DNA from: Valencia hispanica
Lineage: Eukaryota > Chordata > Actinopteri > Cyprinodontiformes > Valenciidae
Length of the DNA stretch: 64,000 nucleotides
Assembly: GCA_963556495.2 (NCBI GenBank)
Contig: OY747704.1
Location: 7,991,001-8,055,000, forward strand
Direction of reading: 5' to 3'
In this document: in pieces, positions 1 to 10,861 of the stretch
How the letters are laid out: each line of letters begins with the position of its first letter
Position numbering within the stretch: position 1 is the first letter of the stretch
Notes under the pieces: generated by a model
Databases searched by the model: none
What the model was told of the DNA's origin: nothing
What the model saw: only the letters and a program-made list of their open reading frames with translations
Made by a program: the position numbers and the translations under genes

Positions 1-199
1 ATTTGACACTGTTTATCATAATATACTATTGGAACAACTGAGAGCTGGGTCGGACTCTCTGGTACAGTACTTGGCTGGTTCGAGTCTTGCCTAAAGAACA
101 GGGAACTTTTCAGAAATCACATGTGGGGTGCCCCAGGGCCCCATCCTGGGCCCCCTCTTATTTAATATCTACATGCTCCCACTAGCCCAGATTATAACA
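1..199 (+). mobile_element. L2-like LINE reverse transcriptase fragment
   Basis: The first bases read as a decayed reverse-transcriptase segment: an FDTV-type motif A followed by the GVPQG block and LFNIYMLPLAQI. The same spacing occurs in the L2 LINE at 46.6-51.4 kb. One or more indels break the frame between the blocks. The fragment starts outside the window and is cut at about 200, where a hAT-like end begins. A LINE tail at 1900-2318 may be the far end of the same copy. Inactive. Confidence 0.7.
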
Positions 200-202
200 A
201 CC

Positions 203-360
203 AGTGTTGGGAAAGTTCAGTTTTTATATGAACTAGTTTCAAAATTCAGTTCACACATTTTAAAATGAACTAGTTGAGTTCATAGTTCACATTTTTTAAA
301 CTAAGTTCACAGCTTCAAAAATTAACTAGTTCATAGTTCTTTTCTTCCCTAAATGTTGCA
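203..360. mobile_element. hAT-like element end (CAGTGTTGGG)
   Basis: The sequence begins CAGTGTTGGGAAAG, a terminus typical of fish hAT-type elements, and continues with several degenerate copies of GAACTAGTT. No matching inverted end with a target duplication was found nearby. The inner boundary is uncertain. Confidence 0.4.
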
Positions 361-749
361 GTGAGCTATTTCCCTCAGAATGCTGGCATTTTCTAATTGT
401 TGCCAACTATTCAGTCCACACTTGTACCCAGCTGCATCTTTTACCCCATACAGTAGGCTATATTCTCAAAAAAATATTTTTATTGTTGTTTTTTGAGATA
501 TTATTAAACAGTCTGAGGTAGGAACCATGCTGGGGGAGAAAACTAAGGCTGTACCTAGACGTGCAATATTCAAAGTGCAAAACATTAAAAATTAACTTTT
601 GTCAGTTTAAAATTTCTGTGAAGGTATTTTCTGACTTGTTTGACAAAAGAAAATTGATAGAATTTGGGTTATATAGTGCAACAATTAGCCAATAAGTAGG
701 GTTGCAATTACTTACTTGAAGATTATGAAAGCTGGGCATTCCATTTTTC
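361..749. other. Unassigned AT-rich interval
   Basis: I see no coding potential or family-specific motif here. It probably belongs to the interior of the preceding hAT-like fragment. Confidence 0.4.
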
Positions 750-1620
750 TTAAAGTGGAACTGAACTCCATAAAAAAGCAACCCCGCCCCTAGACATTTG
801 AAAAATTCTACAAAGTGGGCAGTGCCAAGAGGCACGGAGGGGCGTGGCAAAGTGTGGAGGATGAGCGAAGGGGGGAACATGGGGATGTTGTCAGGAGGAC
901 AGTGACACCTTGCTTAATCTGACACTGAAACATGGAGAGTGACCGAAGCGACGTTGGCAGTTTTGCGACTGATCGACGCTCATCTATTTTGAACGTTAGC
1001 CTATGTTACCATTACCACTCAGAGACTGGACCCATCCTGTCTCCCTCTGCCTCAGCAGCACCGGGCTCGGGCAGCGCTGACTCAGTGCCCTGAGCCAGCG
1101 GATCTCTTCTGCCGTCACCGGAGGTAGAGGGGTAGAGGGAGGCTTTATGGAGCCCAGCGGCCCCGAGCCAGATCAATTCAAGCCGCTGGCACAGGGCACT
1201 GTGTCAGCGCTGTCCGAGGCCGGCGCTGCCGGTGCTGCTGAGGCAGAGGTAGACAGGATAGGTTCAGTCTCTGAGTGGTAATGCTAACATAGACTAACGT
1301 TCAAAACAGTATGTTAGCTATGCTAACTAAGTGCTAATTTAATAATAATGGTAACCTGAAAAACGCAATCCAACTCCAAACTTGCCACGGGGCGAGTGTG
1401 TCTGAGAGATGGTTTTATACTCAAACCCATGGGACGTGTCTGTGAGACCATGCCTGTGACGTAAAGAGTGGAAAAGATGTACCGCTCTCCACAAATCACA
1501 AAATTCATATGCAGTAGCCACACTTCAACCCTAAGAGTGTAAAACTGGAAGATTGCGTTGGTAAAGACCCATTTATACAGTTTATTAAAAAAGTTGTTTT
1601 GGGGTTTAGTTACTCTTTAA
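750..1620. mobile_element. TTAA-bounded MITE, piggyBac-like, with internal foldback
   Basis: The interval starts TTAAAGTGGAACTGAACTCC. Read on the minus strand, its other end starts TTAAAGAGTAACTAAACCCC. These are imperfect inverted termini of about 28 bp, each beginning at TTAA, the piggyBac target. No transposase is encoded, so this is a non-autonomous element of about 870 bp. It contains a long inverted repeat, listed separately. The superfamily call rests only on the TTAA ends. Confidence 0.6.
985..1311. repeat. Long inverted repeat (hairpin) inside the TTAA MITE
   Basis: About 985-1101 and about 1181-1311 are reverse complements over roughly 115-130 bp with scattered mismatches, separated by a loop of about 80 bp. 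Shared blocks include GAACGTTAG, CACTCAGAGACTG and CTCTGCCTCAGCAGCACCGG. A transcript in either direction would fold into a long hairpin. The GC-rich arms contrast with the AT-rich flanks. Confidence 0.75.
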
Positions 1621-1899
1621 AGGCTGCAGGTCTCTGACAATATACTGCAATGTCAGGTTGTCCAACTGTGGCTGGAAGATGAAGACAGAGCTGCTGCAAC
1701 TATACCCCGTTATCTGGTTTTGAGTGGTGGATGATCTGTTAAGATCTTGCAATTCCCGCGCACGCTTCTTTGAGCACCTCTGGGCTGCGGACCGGAGCAG
1801 ACCGGATCTAGAGCGCATGCAGAGGAAATTGCGAACGGCTGCGGAGTGTGTGGCGGACCGGAGCGGAGCGCATGCAGTGGAGAGTGGGGGTGGGCCTGG
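1621..1899. other. Unassigned, partly GC-rich interval
   Basis: This holds two related segments built around GCGGACCGGAGC and GAGCGCATGCAG near 1786-1880. That looks like a local imperfect duplication. No recognisable protein is encoded. Confidence 0.35.
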
Positions 1900-2318
1900 G
1901 CCTGTTGATGTCCTAGACTCAGAACTAAACATGGAGAAGCAGCTTTCAGTTTCTATGATCCTCTTATCTGGAACAGACTTGATGGCTACTGCAGAGTTGC
2001 TGAAACTCTGAACTCCTTTAAATCGAGAATAAAAACTCATCCGTTTAAAATTGCCTTAGAGTAAATGATTGATGTCATATGTATCAAATGTCTTCATGCT
2101 CTCTTGCTTTATTGATCTTTCTCTTGCTTTATTGTGTATGTTTATTGTGCATCACGTGTAATGTGTGCTTCATGCTAATTTGCTAGTTTTACTTTTAATT
2201 TCAAATGTTATATTCTATGTTTTGTTTTTGTTTTTTTTATCACCAAATCATGTAAAGCACCTTGAATTACCCTGTTATTGAACGTGTACTATACAAATAA
2301 AATTGCCTTGCCTTCAGC
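1900..2318 (+). mobile_element. L2-like LINE 3' end
   Basis: The reading LNSFKSRIKTHPFK followed by an AT-rich untranslated region matches the usual C-terminus of L2/CR1-group ORF2 proteins. The tail TGTAAAGCACCTTGAA..ATACAAATAAAATTGCCTTGCC is a typical fish LINE tail with a short repeat. The frame is broken upstream. It may be the 3' part of the LINE at position 1. Confidence 0.65.
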
Positions 2319-3190
2319 TCAGTCATACCTGTCTTGATCCATGCTGGGTCAGATCCTGATGTTTCAAACAGGCGGCATGGAAAGCAAAATAGAGCATTAG
2401 CCTCGCTACAGGCTGTTACTAGCCAAGACTTGGCGCTGAACCAGGTCCTGGAAAAAGTATGAGTGTACTGTCTCCCCCTGTTGTTGGACTGCTGATCGAT
2501 CTGCTGATCAGGGCCAAGCTATTTTACCTCAAGGTTCTCCTAGTATGTTCTTCTCTCAAACTGTATTTTTTTGAGTGATATAACTGAATTATTCTCTTTC
2601 TCCATTTTGCGTCTCTTCGTTCATCTGCAACTTCTGCGGTTTGACCTGTCCATCAGCCGAACTGTATGACAGACGTCTGTGACATCAGCTTGATGTCAGC
2701 CCCACGGCTGAGTGGTGTGGCGGCGCCCCTGCGCCCTCTATTGGCCAGCCACCACTCTCTTGAGGTATTTTCTTTTAAATTCATAAAATTATTGTGGTAG
2801 AACATAAGTTTGACACATGTAATTAAAAAAATGGCTTTATGAAGTCATTTATTGTATTTAACAGACTTGAACAGAGGCAGTCCCAGCCATTTACAATCTG
2901 CGTTTTTTGTGACTAGTCCCAAGTGGCGCCTGCAACCTCCTGCTTCGAGCATGCCCGATTAATTAGCGTTCTGGACGCAGTGGGGTAAATATCTTCTCTG
3001 AGTCCAGCTGTATTACTGGTTAAAACAACATGTAATATGCTTATTATTTTTGATACCGATGGCTTGCCATACCGGTGGACCTGGGTGGAGCTGCAGTGTG
3101 CGGTGCAGACTGGTTGCCTGCTGTGAGCTCTGAGACAGGAGAGTGCTCCGCTGCTCGGTGAGAAGAGTAACAGCGTTACATGCTTCACCC
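2319..3190. other. Unassigned interval
   Basis: No gene, RNA or clear transposon end was recognised. Short open frames here have no conserved features. Confidence 0.4.
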
Positions 3191-3330
3191 AAAAGTTTCC
3201 AATAACCCCATAAAAAGTTGCTAAATTTGCCGCTAGTTGTTTTTTGTTTGTTTCTTTTTTAGAAAGAATCGCTAGAGGGGTCTAAAAACTCACCAAATAT
3301 AGCAAAGTTGGCAACACTTTCTACAACTCA
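3191..3330. mobile_element. hAT-like end (AGTGTTGCCAACTTTG family)
   Basis: On the minus strand this ends in AGTGTTGCCAACTTTGC, a fish non-autonomous hAT-like terminus. A related terminus occurs at 13955. Only one end is visible. Confidence 0.35.
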
Positions 3331-3524
3331 CCGTTCCTCCTCACCTTGCCCTCTCCACCATGATGGAAGCCAGTCATCTTCTGATGAGTTTACAGCCAAC
3401 CAATGTCCACTTTAGGGCGTGGTTAACCGCGAACAACTCAAGCACAAGAAGCCCAGTGCATAAAACGGGTTTTGTTTAAAGGGAACTCGAATGCAGAAAC
3501 TGTAAAATTAAAGATTAAAAATTT

Positions 3525-3605
3525 GATTAACGCTAGTAAAAAACATAGCCCGCTAAATATGGCTGTAATTCATTAATCGCAATTAACGCGATAATTTGAC
3601 ACCCC

Positions 3606-3606
<1 letters not shown>
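3525..3606. mobile_element. hAT-like end (TTAACGCGATAATTTGACA)
   Basis: The tract ATTAATCGCAATTAACGCGATAATTTGACACCCC resembles the end of an abundant vertebrate hAT MITE (AGGGCTGTCAAAATTATCGCG in reverse). Single end only. Confidence 0.4.

Positions 3607-3646
<40 letters not shown>
3607..3646. repeat. (TA)n microsatellite
   Basis: About 20 uninterrupted TA units immediately before the Tc1 end at 3657. Confidence 0.95.
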
Positions 3647-3650
<4 letters not shown>

Positions 3651-3656
3651 TACATA

Positions 3657-4553
3657 CAGTACTGTGCAAAAGTTTTAGGCAGGTGTGAAACATGCTGTAA
3701 ACTAAAATGCTTTCAAAAATGGAAGTGTTAATCATTTATCAGTCATCAAGATGCAGTGAATGAACAAGGGAGAAATCTAAATCAAATCAATATTTGGTGT
3801 TACCACCCTTTGACTTCAAAACAGCATCAATTCTTCTAGGTACACTTGCAGACAGTTTTTGAAGGAACTTGGCTGTTAGGTTGTTACATACATCTTGAAG
3901 AACTAACCACAGATCTTCTCTGGATGTTTGGGGTCGTTGCCCTGCTGTAGAATAAATCTGGGGCCAATCATACACCTCCATGGTATCGCATGATGGATCT
4001 GTCTGTTTTTCTCAGCATTGAAAACACATTTAATCCTGACTAAATCAACTCAATTTACAGAAATGCAGCCCCAAATGTTCAGGGAACCTGAACCATGCAT
4101 TACTGTTGCCTGCACACACTCAATATTGTATTGCTCTCCAACCCTTCGACGAACAACCTGCCTTCTGCTACAGCCAAATATTTCAAATTTTGACTCATCA
4201 GTTCAGAGCACCTGCTGCCAATTCTCTGTGCCCCAGTTCCTATGTTTTTGTGCATACTTGAGTCACTTGGCATTGTTTCCACATCTGAAGTATGGTCTTT
4301 TGGCTGCAACTCTTCCATGAAGATAACTTTTGGCCAGACTTCTCTGGACAGTAAATGGGTGTACCTGGAGCAGTTCTTAGCTGATGGCACTGCTGGACAT
4401 CTTCCAATTTCGAAGGGTAATAAGCTTGATGTGTCTTTCATCTGCTCCACTAAGTTTCCTTAGCTGACCACTGCGTCTTCAACCCTCAACGTTGCCTGTT
4501 TCTTTGCGCTTCTTCAAAAGAGCTTGAACAGCACATCTTGAAACCCCAGTCTG
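3657..4553 (-). mobile_element. Tc1/mariner element, decayed transposase (part 1)
   Basis: The terminus CAGTACTGTGCAAAAGTTTTAGGCAGGTGTG follows a TA and matches a well-known fish Tc1 family. On the minus strand the C-terminus reads VLQDVCNNLTAKFLQKLSAS.. ending GGNTKY (3981-3787). Further along come HLLSREVWPKVIFMEEL and SKNLKYLAVAEGR-like pieces, then near 4553 the N-terminal helix-turn-helix part (QTGVSRCAVQALLKK-like). Deletions and frameshifts break it. Sequence from another element starts at about 4554, and Tc1 sequence seems to resume after 5633. Confidence 0.8.
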
Positions 4554-5633
4554 CTATTGCCCCTTTTCCACTAGGGTTGGTTCGGTCTGGAACGGGTAGA
4601 CACAGCCCTGATTTGGCGCATTTCCATTACCTTTGTCGGGGCTGAGCCAACCCCTTTTTTTGGACTACCTCTGCCTTGGTCCGAAGCGGGGCAAAGCGAC
4701 CCAACACTCCTATGGACTGAGGGGTCAGGTAAAGGGATCAGTCACATGCCTACCTACGTGGTGGTAGCCACTGATTGCCCTGGCGACGTCTACTCGCATG
4801 TCGTGCACTGAGTTTCTTCTTCAGAAAGAGCTACAGTCCGTCTATAGGCTCTTACGATTCTAACCATATGTCAATCATCCAAATCGGTCAATAGAAACTG
4901 GAGTTACAGGTCTGCATAATTCTAAAAAAACATTTTTTTTTAGCTCAGGGGCGAGCGCTGACGCAGTGATCAGGTGAGCAGATGACGATTCTGTTTCGAT
5001 TGTTCTGTTTGCGTTCGAAAAATGGCGCTTCAAGAGAAGAGAATCATCACTGACGAAGCCCTGCCGATTATTTAGAATGATAGTTCATCAGAGGTTTGTG
5101 TTGAGGACTCGTCATCAGAAGAGGAAATCTTGATTTTACCGGAGGAAGAGAGGTATGTCCCAACTAGCTGGTGCTAGAGCACTTTGCTTTGTTTCTCTGT
5201 CAGCCATTTTATACAGATGTTTTCTTTCTAATTGTGTTCTTAGATGTTTGTCTATATAATCTTTTTTTAAATCTTTTGTTCACATCTTTTTGTGCGTGTG
5301 TGTATATGTGGATATATTTATGTGTGGATATTTGTGTAGATAAGTGTACATAGATGTGTCTAAAATATATTTGTGGGTTGTATTTGTAGTTTCTATATGT
5401 ATATATTTTTTCTAACTCTTTTTCTGTCATAATATTCTTTTAGTCACCTTTTAGTCTTTTAGTCACCTCGGCATTCTTTTCAGGTATGATGTTTTAGAAC
5501 GATGCAAGAGTAGTGTAACTAGTAATGTAACTAAGTTACTTTCCAAAAAAAAGTAATGTATGGGATTACTTTTTTGAGAAGTAATGAGTAATATGTAATG
5601 GATTACTTTTTTTGAGTAACTACCCCAACACTG
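4554..5633. mobile_element. Insertion in the Tc1: DNA-transposon mosaic
   Basis: This block separates two parts of one Tc1 copy. Its left end (CCCCTTTTCCACTAGGGTTGG) is a motif common at fish DNA-transposon ends. Its right end, on the minus strand, starts CAGTGTTGGGGTAGTTACTC, a hAT-like terminus. Between them lies a piggyBac-like N-terminal remnant (5022). It is probably more than one element. No clean target duplication was seen. Confidence 0.4.
5022..5156 (+). pseudogene. piggyBac-like transposase N-terminus remnant
   Basis: From ATG 5022 the frame reads MALQEKRIITDEALPII, stop, NDSSSEVCVEDSSSEEEILIL. A short basic/ITDEAL start followed by an acidic serine-rich stretch is the usual N-terminus of piggyBac-type transposases in fish. 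The TAG at 5073-5075 makes it non-coding, and no DDD catalytic domain follows. The remnant at 13585 has the same organisation (TTDEAL). This is inference from a short motif. Confidence 0.45.
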
Positions 5634-5720
5634 CGTGTGACACTGATGATCATTAGCACCTGTTTGATATAATTGGTTGAAGTAATGCTACTCTCATTTT
5701 AATACAATTTAGTACAACTT
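5634..5720 (-). mobile_element. Tc1/mariner element (part 2)
   Basis: GATGATCATTAGCACCTGTTTGATATAATTGG is the reverse complement of the 5' untranslated region of the Tc1 family at 3657-4553, in the same orientation. The far inverted terminus was not found. Confidence 0.55.
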
Positions 5721-6160
5721 TTTGCTGCTCGGCTCACTTCTGCTGATCAGACAGTGCAGCATTCTATTTCTGGCTCCCTAGAGATGTGCAGGAAATGAGC
5801 ATCAAGTAGTGTTGTGTTTGATCTCAGAATTGTCAAACATAGGGACGTTTTCATTTTGATTGATATTGAGATTAACTCAGTAATTATTTGACTTTATCTC
5901 TTTGAGAAATACACAATTCTGAGGGTTCAAGTTATGCAACAAAAATATGGATGTGATATCTGTCTGCATTGTTCGATTATTCCTACGTGGTACAATGCTG
6001 CTGGAGGGTTGAACAGCAGAGTGTGGGAAGTTCCCATGAAAATGCTATCAAATCCTCTGTTCCAATACAAAGGAGGTTCTACTTTTGACTCTTTTTTCTG
6101 CATCATTTATTGATTTGGATGGTAAAGTTTGTAGAAATAAGATATTCTAGCAATTAAAAA
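5721..6160. other. Unassigned interval
   Basis: AT-rich; I see no gene or transposon end. Confidence 0.4.
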
Positions 6161-6164
6161 ATTG

Positions 6165-6760
6165 ATTCCCTTAACAAACAGCAAGCTCTGTAGGAATTGT
6201 TTAAACCCATTGCAGTCTGCACCTTCTCATGCTGGTTATAAGAATGTGTTACACACTGCCTTGAGGGTATCCCATTCTACAACAAGCATCTGTTGTGATT
6301 TGAGCTGGCCGGTCTGGCACAGACAGCACTGCCAAGCTGATGCCACAAGTGTTCAATAGGGTTAAGATCAGGACTACAGGCCAAACATTGTATCCTCATC
6401 CCTCCCAAATTATGGACGTAGTCTCTGATAAATCCTTTTGGGTGCAAGCACTGACATCAGCGAGGATAGAGTTAGGAGATATGGATTGCCACTGTTTCCA
6501 GAATCTAATCTTGATATGTCTCTGCATTAAGACTGTCTCCAAAGATGACAAGTCTTGTTTGTTCAGTGAGGGAGATGCCACTCCACACCATTACACTGCA
6601 TCCACCAAATGCTGTTTGGCCTTGGATGTGGCAAGTTTTTATGTGGTTGTTCCTGCAGTGGTCCTCCTGGAGCCCCCATGTTGTGTGGGGCCTTTGGATG
6701 TCTGTGGCTCTGATCTCCTACATATCTGCCCTGGGTCCGAGGGAGCAGGCATGTGGCTCC
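6165..6760 (-). pseudogene. Tc1/mariner transposase remnant (second family)
   Basis: On the minus strand about 6650-6540 reads GGCSVMVWSGISLTEQTRL, and about 6375-6300 reads SPDLNPIEHLWHQLG, the conserved block holding the last catalytic acidic residue of Tc1 transposases. It ends in degraded NGIPSRQ. Stops and frameshifts occur throughout. Inverted termini were not located. It is not the same family as the copies at 3657, 8275 or 59277. Confidence 0.7.
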
Positions 6761-7480
6761 TCAGACCTGCTATTGAACATTCATATGGAGAAACCTTATA
6801 TACACAAGCGCACTCACACATATGGACCCATATCACATCATCTTGTGTTTCTAACACAGTGCGTATTATTGTGAGATAAAACGAGGTTGGAAGCTGTCAG
6901 CAAAAAGGCAGCTTCTAAGACCACTGCTTTTTCCGTCATTTATTGAATGGTACCAGCGTTCTCAGAGGTGTTTGGCCAGGCACTATATCAGACAACATCT
7001 CTTAACTCAGTTTTTTCTAAGTGTAATTCACTGGCATGAACTTGTAGCCAAAGTAACTACACAGTTGTTTTCTTTGTTGCGGTTCTAAAAGTGTGTAGAG
7101 TGCAGAGTTGTGAGGCGGTATTTGCTAAAGTAGAGTGCTGATTGAAATGTTATTTTAATGGGACACTTTTCATTCACAGTTTCAGGCATGTTAACACTTA
7201 ACCATAAAAACAGGAAAGTGTGTGGATTAGAGTGGTTTTGTGGGAAATGTGGCAGTAGATTAGAAAGAGTAGAACGATAGAAGAAGAAAAGGAAAAAACA
7301 GATGGCTTAGTGTGAAGTAAAAGTGATAAGATGGCTCATGGAAGTCTGATGAGAACATGACATTAAGCCATTAAATTAATATTGTAATAACTTTACATAT
7401 CTTTGCTTTTCCACATAACACAAAAAAGATATTGAAAAAAGTTAACTGCATTGTCTGACAGTACAGTAGCTCATACAAAA
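6761..7480. other. Unassigned interval
   Basis: No supported feature. AT-rich with no conserved motif that I can read. Confidence 0.4.
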
Positions 7481-7740
7481 AGGACTAATTACCTCCGCCA
7501 GAAGGTAATGTTTTCGTCCATGTCTGTTTGTCTGTTAGCAAGATAACTCAAAAAGTTATGAACGGATTTCGATAACATTTTCACGAAGTGTCTGCAATGT
7601 GACAACCGATTAAATTTTGGGGTTGATCCGACATGAAGCACATATCCACCCACCGACCAGCGGTTATAACCTCCCCTCCTCTCCTGTGTCAAAGAGCCCA
7701 AAGTGGCTCCCCTCGCGCAGAAATTAATAGTACATGCGTG
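7481..7740. repeat. Interspersed repeat with ACCTCCGCC / TTAGCAAGATAACTC core
   Basis: ACCTCCGCCAGAAGGTAATGTTTTCG, then TGTTAGCAAGATAACTCAAAAAGTTATG and GATTAAATTTTGGGGTTGATCCG, forms a module I recall as widely dispersed in animal genomes. I do not assign it to a transposon superfamily. Both boundaries are approximate. Confidence 0.5.
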
Positions 7741-8153
7741 AAACCCTTCTCTGCTGGAAGAGCACAGCGACAGCACGAACACAGCCATGAGTCTCATTAA
7801 CATTAACAGCCATTTTACTGGAAAAGTACCGACATTTAGAATTAGATAACTCCATGGGAATGGATTCTGCTTTAAAGTATGTCTTTATCCCATTCTCTAT
7901 ATAACTGGTATATACACAACAACAGAACATCAGGAGTATTCCAGATACAACTGTGCTTCATCCCAAAAGGGTTTGGATGGTAAAGTGTTGTTGTAGTCAG
8001 GACAGAAAGTATTACACTCCATATTGACCTGTGCAACTGGCATCAAATTAGTAGTGGGTGATATAAATGGTATAAGGTAGAAATTATATAAATTTAGCCA
8101 ATGGTAGAGATTGTGACTATACCGGTCTACTGCGATTGCATATGTTGATAAAT
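7741..8153. other. Unassigned interval
   Basis: No supported gene or repeat end. Short minus-strand open frames lack conserved features. Confidence 0.4.
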
Positions 8154-8274
8154 ACTCCATCAGAGATCTGATTGTTCCATATGTTCCTAACAGAGCACTT
8201 CACTCTCAGACTGCAAGTTTACTTGTATTTCCTAGGATTTCAAAAAGTAGAATGGCAGGCAGATCTTTTAGTTA
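8154..8274 (+). mobile_element. L2 LINE ORF2 C-terminal fragment
   Basis: Reads RDLIVPYVPNRALHSQT and PRISKSRMAGRSF, nearly identical to the ORF2 C-terminus at 50578-50690. A TA-flanked Tc1 element cuts it at 8275. Confidence 0.8.
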
Positions 8275-8903
8275 CAGTTGGGTAAAAAACTATTGGCCAG
8301 CCACCAATTGTTCAAGTTTTCCCATTTAAAAATATGATAGGTCTGTATTTACCATCATAGGTACACAAAAACAATCAAGGAAAACACCTCATATGATTTT
8401 TAAAGAATTAATTTGTACAATGGTGCAGAAAATAAGTATTTGGCCAATAACAAAAGTTCATTTCAATCCTATGTAAAGTAACCTTGGTTGCAATGACAGA
8501 GATCAAACATTTCCTGTAGGTCTTCAACAGGTTTGCACACACTGTAGCTGGTACTTTGGCCCATTCTTCCATGCAGATCCTGGGATGTTTTGGGCTGTCC
8601 CTGGGCAACACGGACTTTCAACTCCATCAAACTTTAGACGGGCCTGGCAAACTTTAGACGGGCCTGGACAGGTCTGTGAGGGCCAGAATTCATGCTTGGT
8701 TATAGGGGCTAAATACTTATTTTCTGCACCAATATACAAGTAAATTCTAAAAAATCTGACAATGTAATTTTCTGGATTTTTCTTTTTACATTCTGTCTCT
8801 CACGGTTGAAGTGTCCCTATGATGAAAATTACAGACCTCTCTCATCTTTTAAGTGGGACAATTTGCACAATTGGTGGCTACCAGATACTTTTTTGACCCA
8901 CTG
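8275..8903 (-). mobile_element. Internally deleted Tc1 element
   Basis: CAGTTGGGTAAAAAACTATTGG..CCACCAATTGTTCAAG at the left is matched in inverse orientation at the right (..CAATTTGCACAATTGGTGGC..GACCCACTG), with TA on both flanks (8273-8274, 8904-8905). At about 630 bp it is too short for a transposase; a few minus-strand coding scraps remain. A 20-bp segment (CAAACTTTAGACGGGCCTGG) is tandemly duplicated at about 8625-8665. It sits in the L2 fragment. Confidence 0.8.
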
Positions 8904-8913
8904 TATCAAATTA

Positions 8914-10853
8914 ATTTCAATTCAAATTCAAAAATACTTTATTAATCCCAGATGAAATAAAGTGTTGTTATAGCTCATACAGTTATTTCTTTAAGGAGTT
9001 GTTCTAGATCATGATGGCTGTAGGCAGGAAGGATGTCCTGTAGCAGTTTGTGTTGCAGCGAAACTGAAGAACCCTCCGACTGAAGACACTCTGTTGTTGT
9101 AGAATAGTGTCATAGAGAGGATGCTCAGGGTTGTCCATAATTTCTTTTTTATTCTATGAAGAATTATTCTTTGCATCATCATCTCAAGATGTTCCACAGT
9201 CGTCCCCAGAACAGAACCAGCCTTCTGTATCAGGTTGTTTAGCCTTTTTAAGAACCTGGATCTGATGCTGCTACCCCAACAGATGATGGCTGAAGAGATT
9301 ACACTCTCCTTGTAGAAGATCTCCAGCATCTTGCTGCAAACCTTGATGGTCAAGATGGACAGTGTTTGACTTATCCCTATTTCTTCTGAAATCATCTCCT
9401 TTGTTTTGTTCACATTCAAGGTAACATAATTGTATCCACACCATGTCACAAAACAGTCCACTAGCTCTCTGTATTCAGCTTCTTGTCCATCTCTGATATA
9501 CCCGACAATTGCAGCGTCATCTGAGTATTTCTGCAGATGACAGGTCTCTGATTTGTACTAGAAGTCTGAGGTGTACAGAGTGAAAAGGAATGTTGAGAGT
9601 GCAGTCCCCTCTGGTGCTCCAGTGCTGCTGACCAACTGGTTTGACACACAATCCTTCTGTCTCACAAACTGTGGTCTGTTTGTTAGGTAATCGTTGATCC
9701 ATGCGATTGTTGAGGGCTCTGTGTCTTTAGGAGTTTCTAACAAAGCAAATGCACTGGTAAATGCACTGGAGAAATCAAAAAAACATGATCCTCACAGTGC
9801 TGCCTGCTTTCTCCAGATGACAATGGGTTGGATGAAGCAGGTGGATGATGACTACTTCAACTCCAACTCCACGGCGATAAGCAAACTGCAGTGGGTCCTG
9901 ATACGTTCTTGTTTGCTCACTCAGGGGGGCCAACAGGAGTCTCTCCAGGACCTTCATGATGTGGGATGTCAAGGCAACAGGTCTATAGTCATTGATGACT
10001 GATGGGTGAGACCTCTTTGGTACTGGAACAAGGCAGGGTGTCTTCCGCAACACTGGAACCTTCTCCTGGGTCAGGCTAACGTTGAAGAGCTGCACAGGCC
10101 TTCAGGACTCTGGGGCTGACACCATCTGGACATGCAGCCTTGTTCCGGTTCAGTCTCTCCAGCTGTCTCTTCACCTGACTTTTAGAGACAGACAAGTGGG
10201 AGGGGGAGGCAAAGGGGGTAGCAGCATTTCCTGACTTGGTTGAAGACAAACTTGTGGAAACAGAAGAGTCCATGACTGAGGTGAAGGATATAACATCCGA
10301 GGTGTGACAGGAAAGCTGTGGGTCAGAGGAGGATGGGATGCCTGTTTGGCTGGGGACAGGAGAGGAGGATGCTGAGATAGTTCCTGATCTGAACCTGTGG
10401 AAGAATGTGTTTGGTTCATTGGCTCTGTCCAGAGTTCCATCTATCCAATCCTTCCTGTGCTTAAAGCCTGTGATCTTTTTCATTCATGACCAGACATCTA
10501 TGATATTGCTCCTTTGTAGTTTGCTCTCCAGTTTCTTCCTTTGAGCCACCTTGCTGTCTCTGATCTTGACCTTAGTTTGCTTCTATATACTCCTCAACAA
10601 TTCCCTGTCTCCCTCATTGAAGGCTCTTTTTCTTGTTTAACAATTCCTTCAGGTCACTGGTGATCCAGCATTTGTTATTAGGGAAGTATTTCACTGTTCT
10701 GGTGGGGATGATGTTGTCCACACAGAGGTTTATACAGGCAGTAACACAGTCAGTCATGGCATTGATGTCCACTCCATGTTCTTGGCAAAAAGTCATCCAG
10801 TTTGTGGTTTCAAAACAACCCTGCAGGGCTTCTTCTGTTGTTGACAAGCAACC
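8914..10853 (-). mobile_element. Rex1-like LINE copy A, 5'-truncated and degraded
   Basis: The 3' end is at the left: minus-strand sequence ends ..GGATTAATAAAGTATTTTTGAATTTG, the AATAAAGTATTT plus TTGAATTG-type tail of fish Rex1-like LINEs. Coding remnants read in minus order: RKITGF..DWIDGTLDRANEPNTFF (10483-10076), LTSHIMKVLERLLLAPL (10095-9775) and CGYNYVTLNVNKTKEMI..VCSKMLEIFYK (9461-9009). It is closely related to copy B at 14280-16122 but keeps about 190 bp more at its 5' side. Stops and deletions make it inactive. The Rex1 name is tentative. Confidence 0.8.
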
Positions 10854-10861
10854 TACCTAGC

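Noticed and set aside
1724..2040. Overlapping 95-aa (+) and 144-aa (-) frames
   Set aside because: The region is a local duplication plus a LINE 3' end; neither product shows a domain.
203..5633. CAGTGTTGGG at 203 and CCCAACACTG at 5633 as the two ends of one 5.4-kb hAT element
   Set aside because: No matching 8-bp target duplication, and the interval contains complete unrelated elements (TTAA MITE, LINE tail, Tc1).
6340..6879. 179-aa plus-strand open frame
   Set aside because: Antisense to a Tc1 transposase remnant that contains SPDLNPIEHLW on the minus strand.
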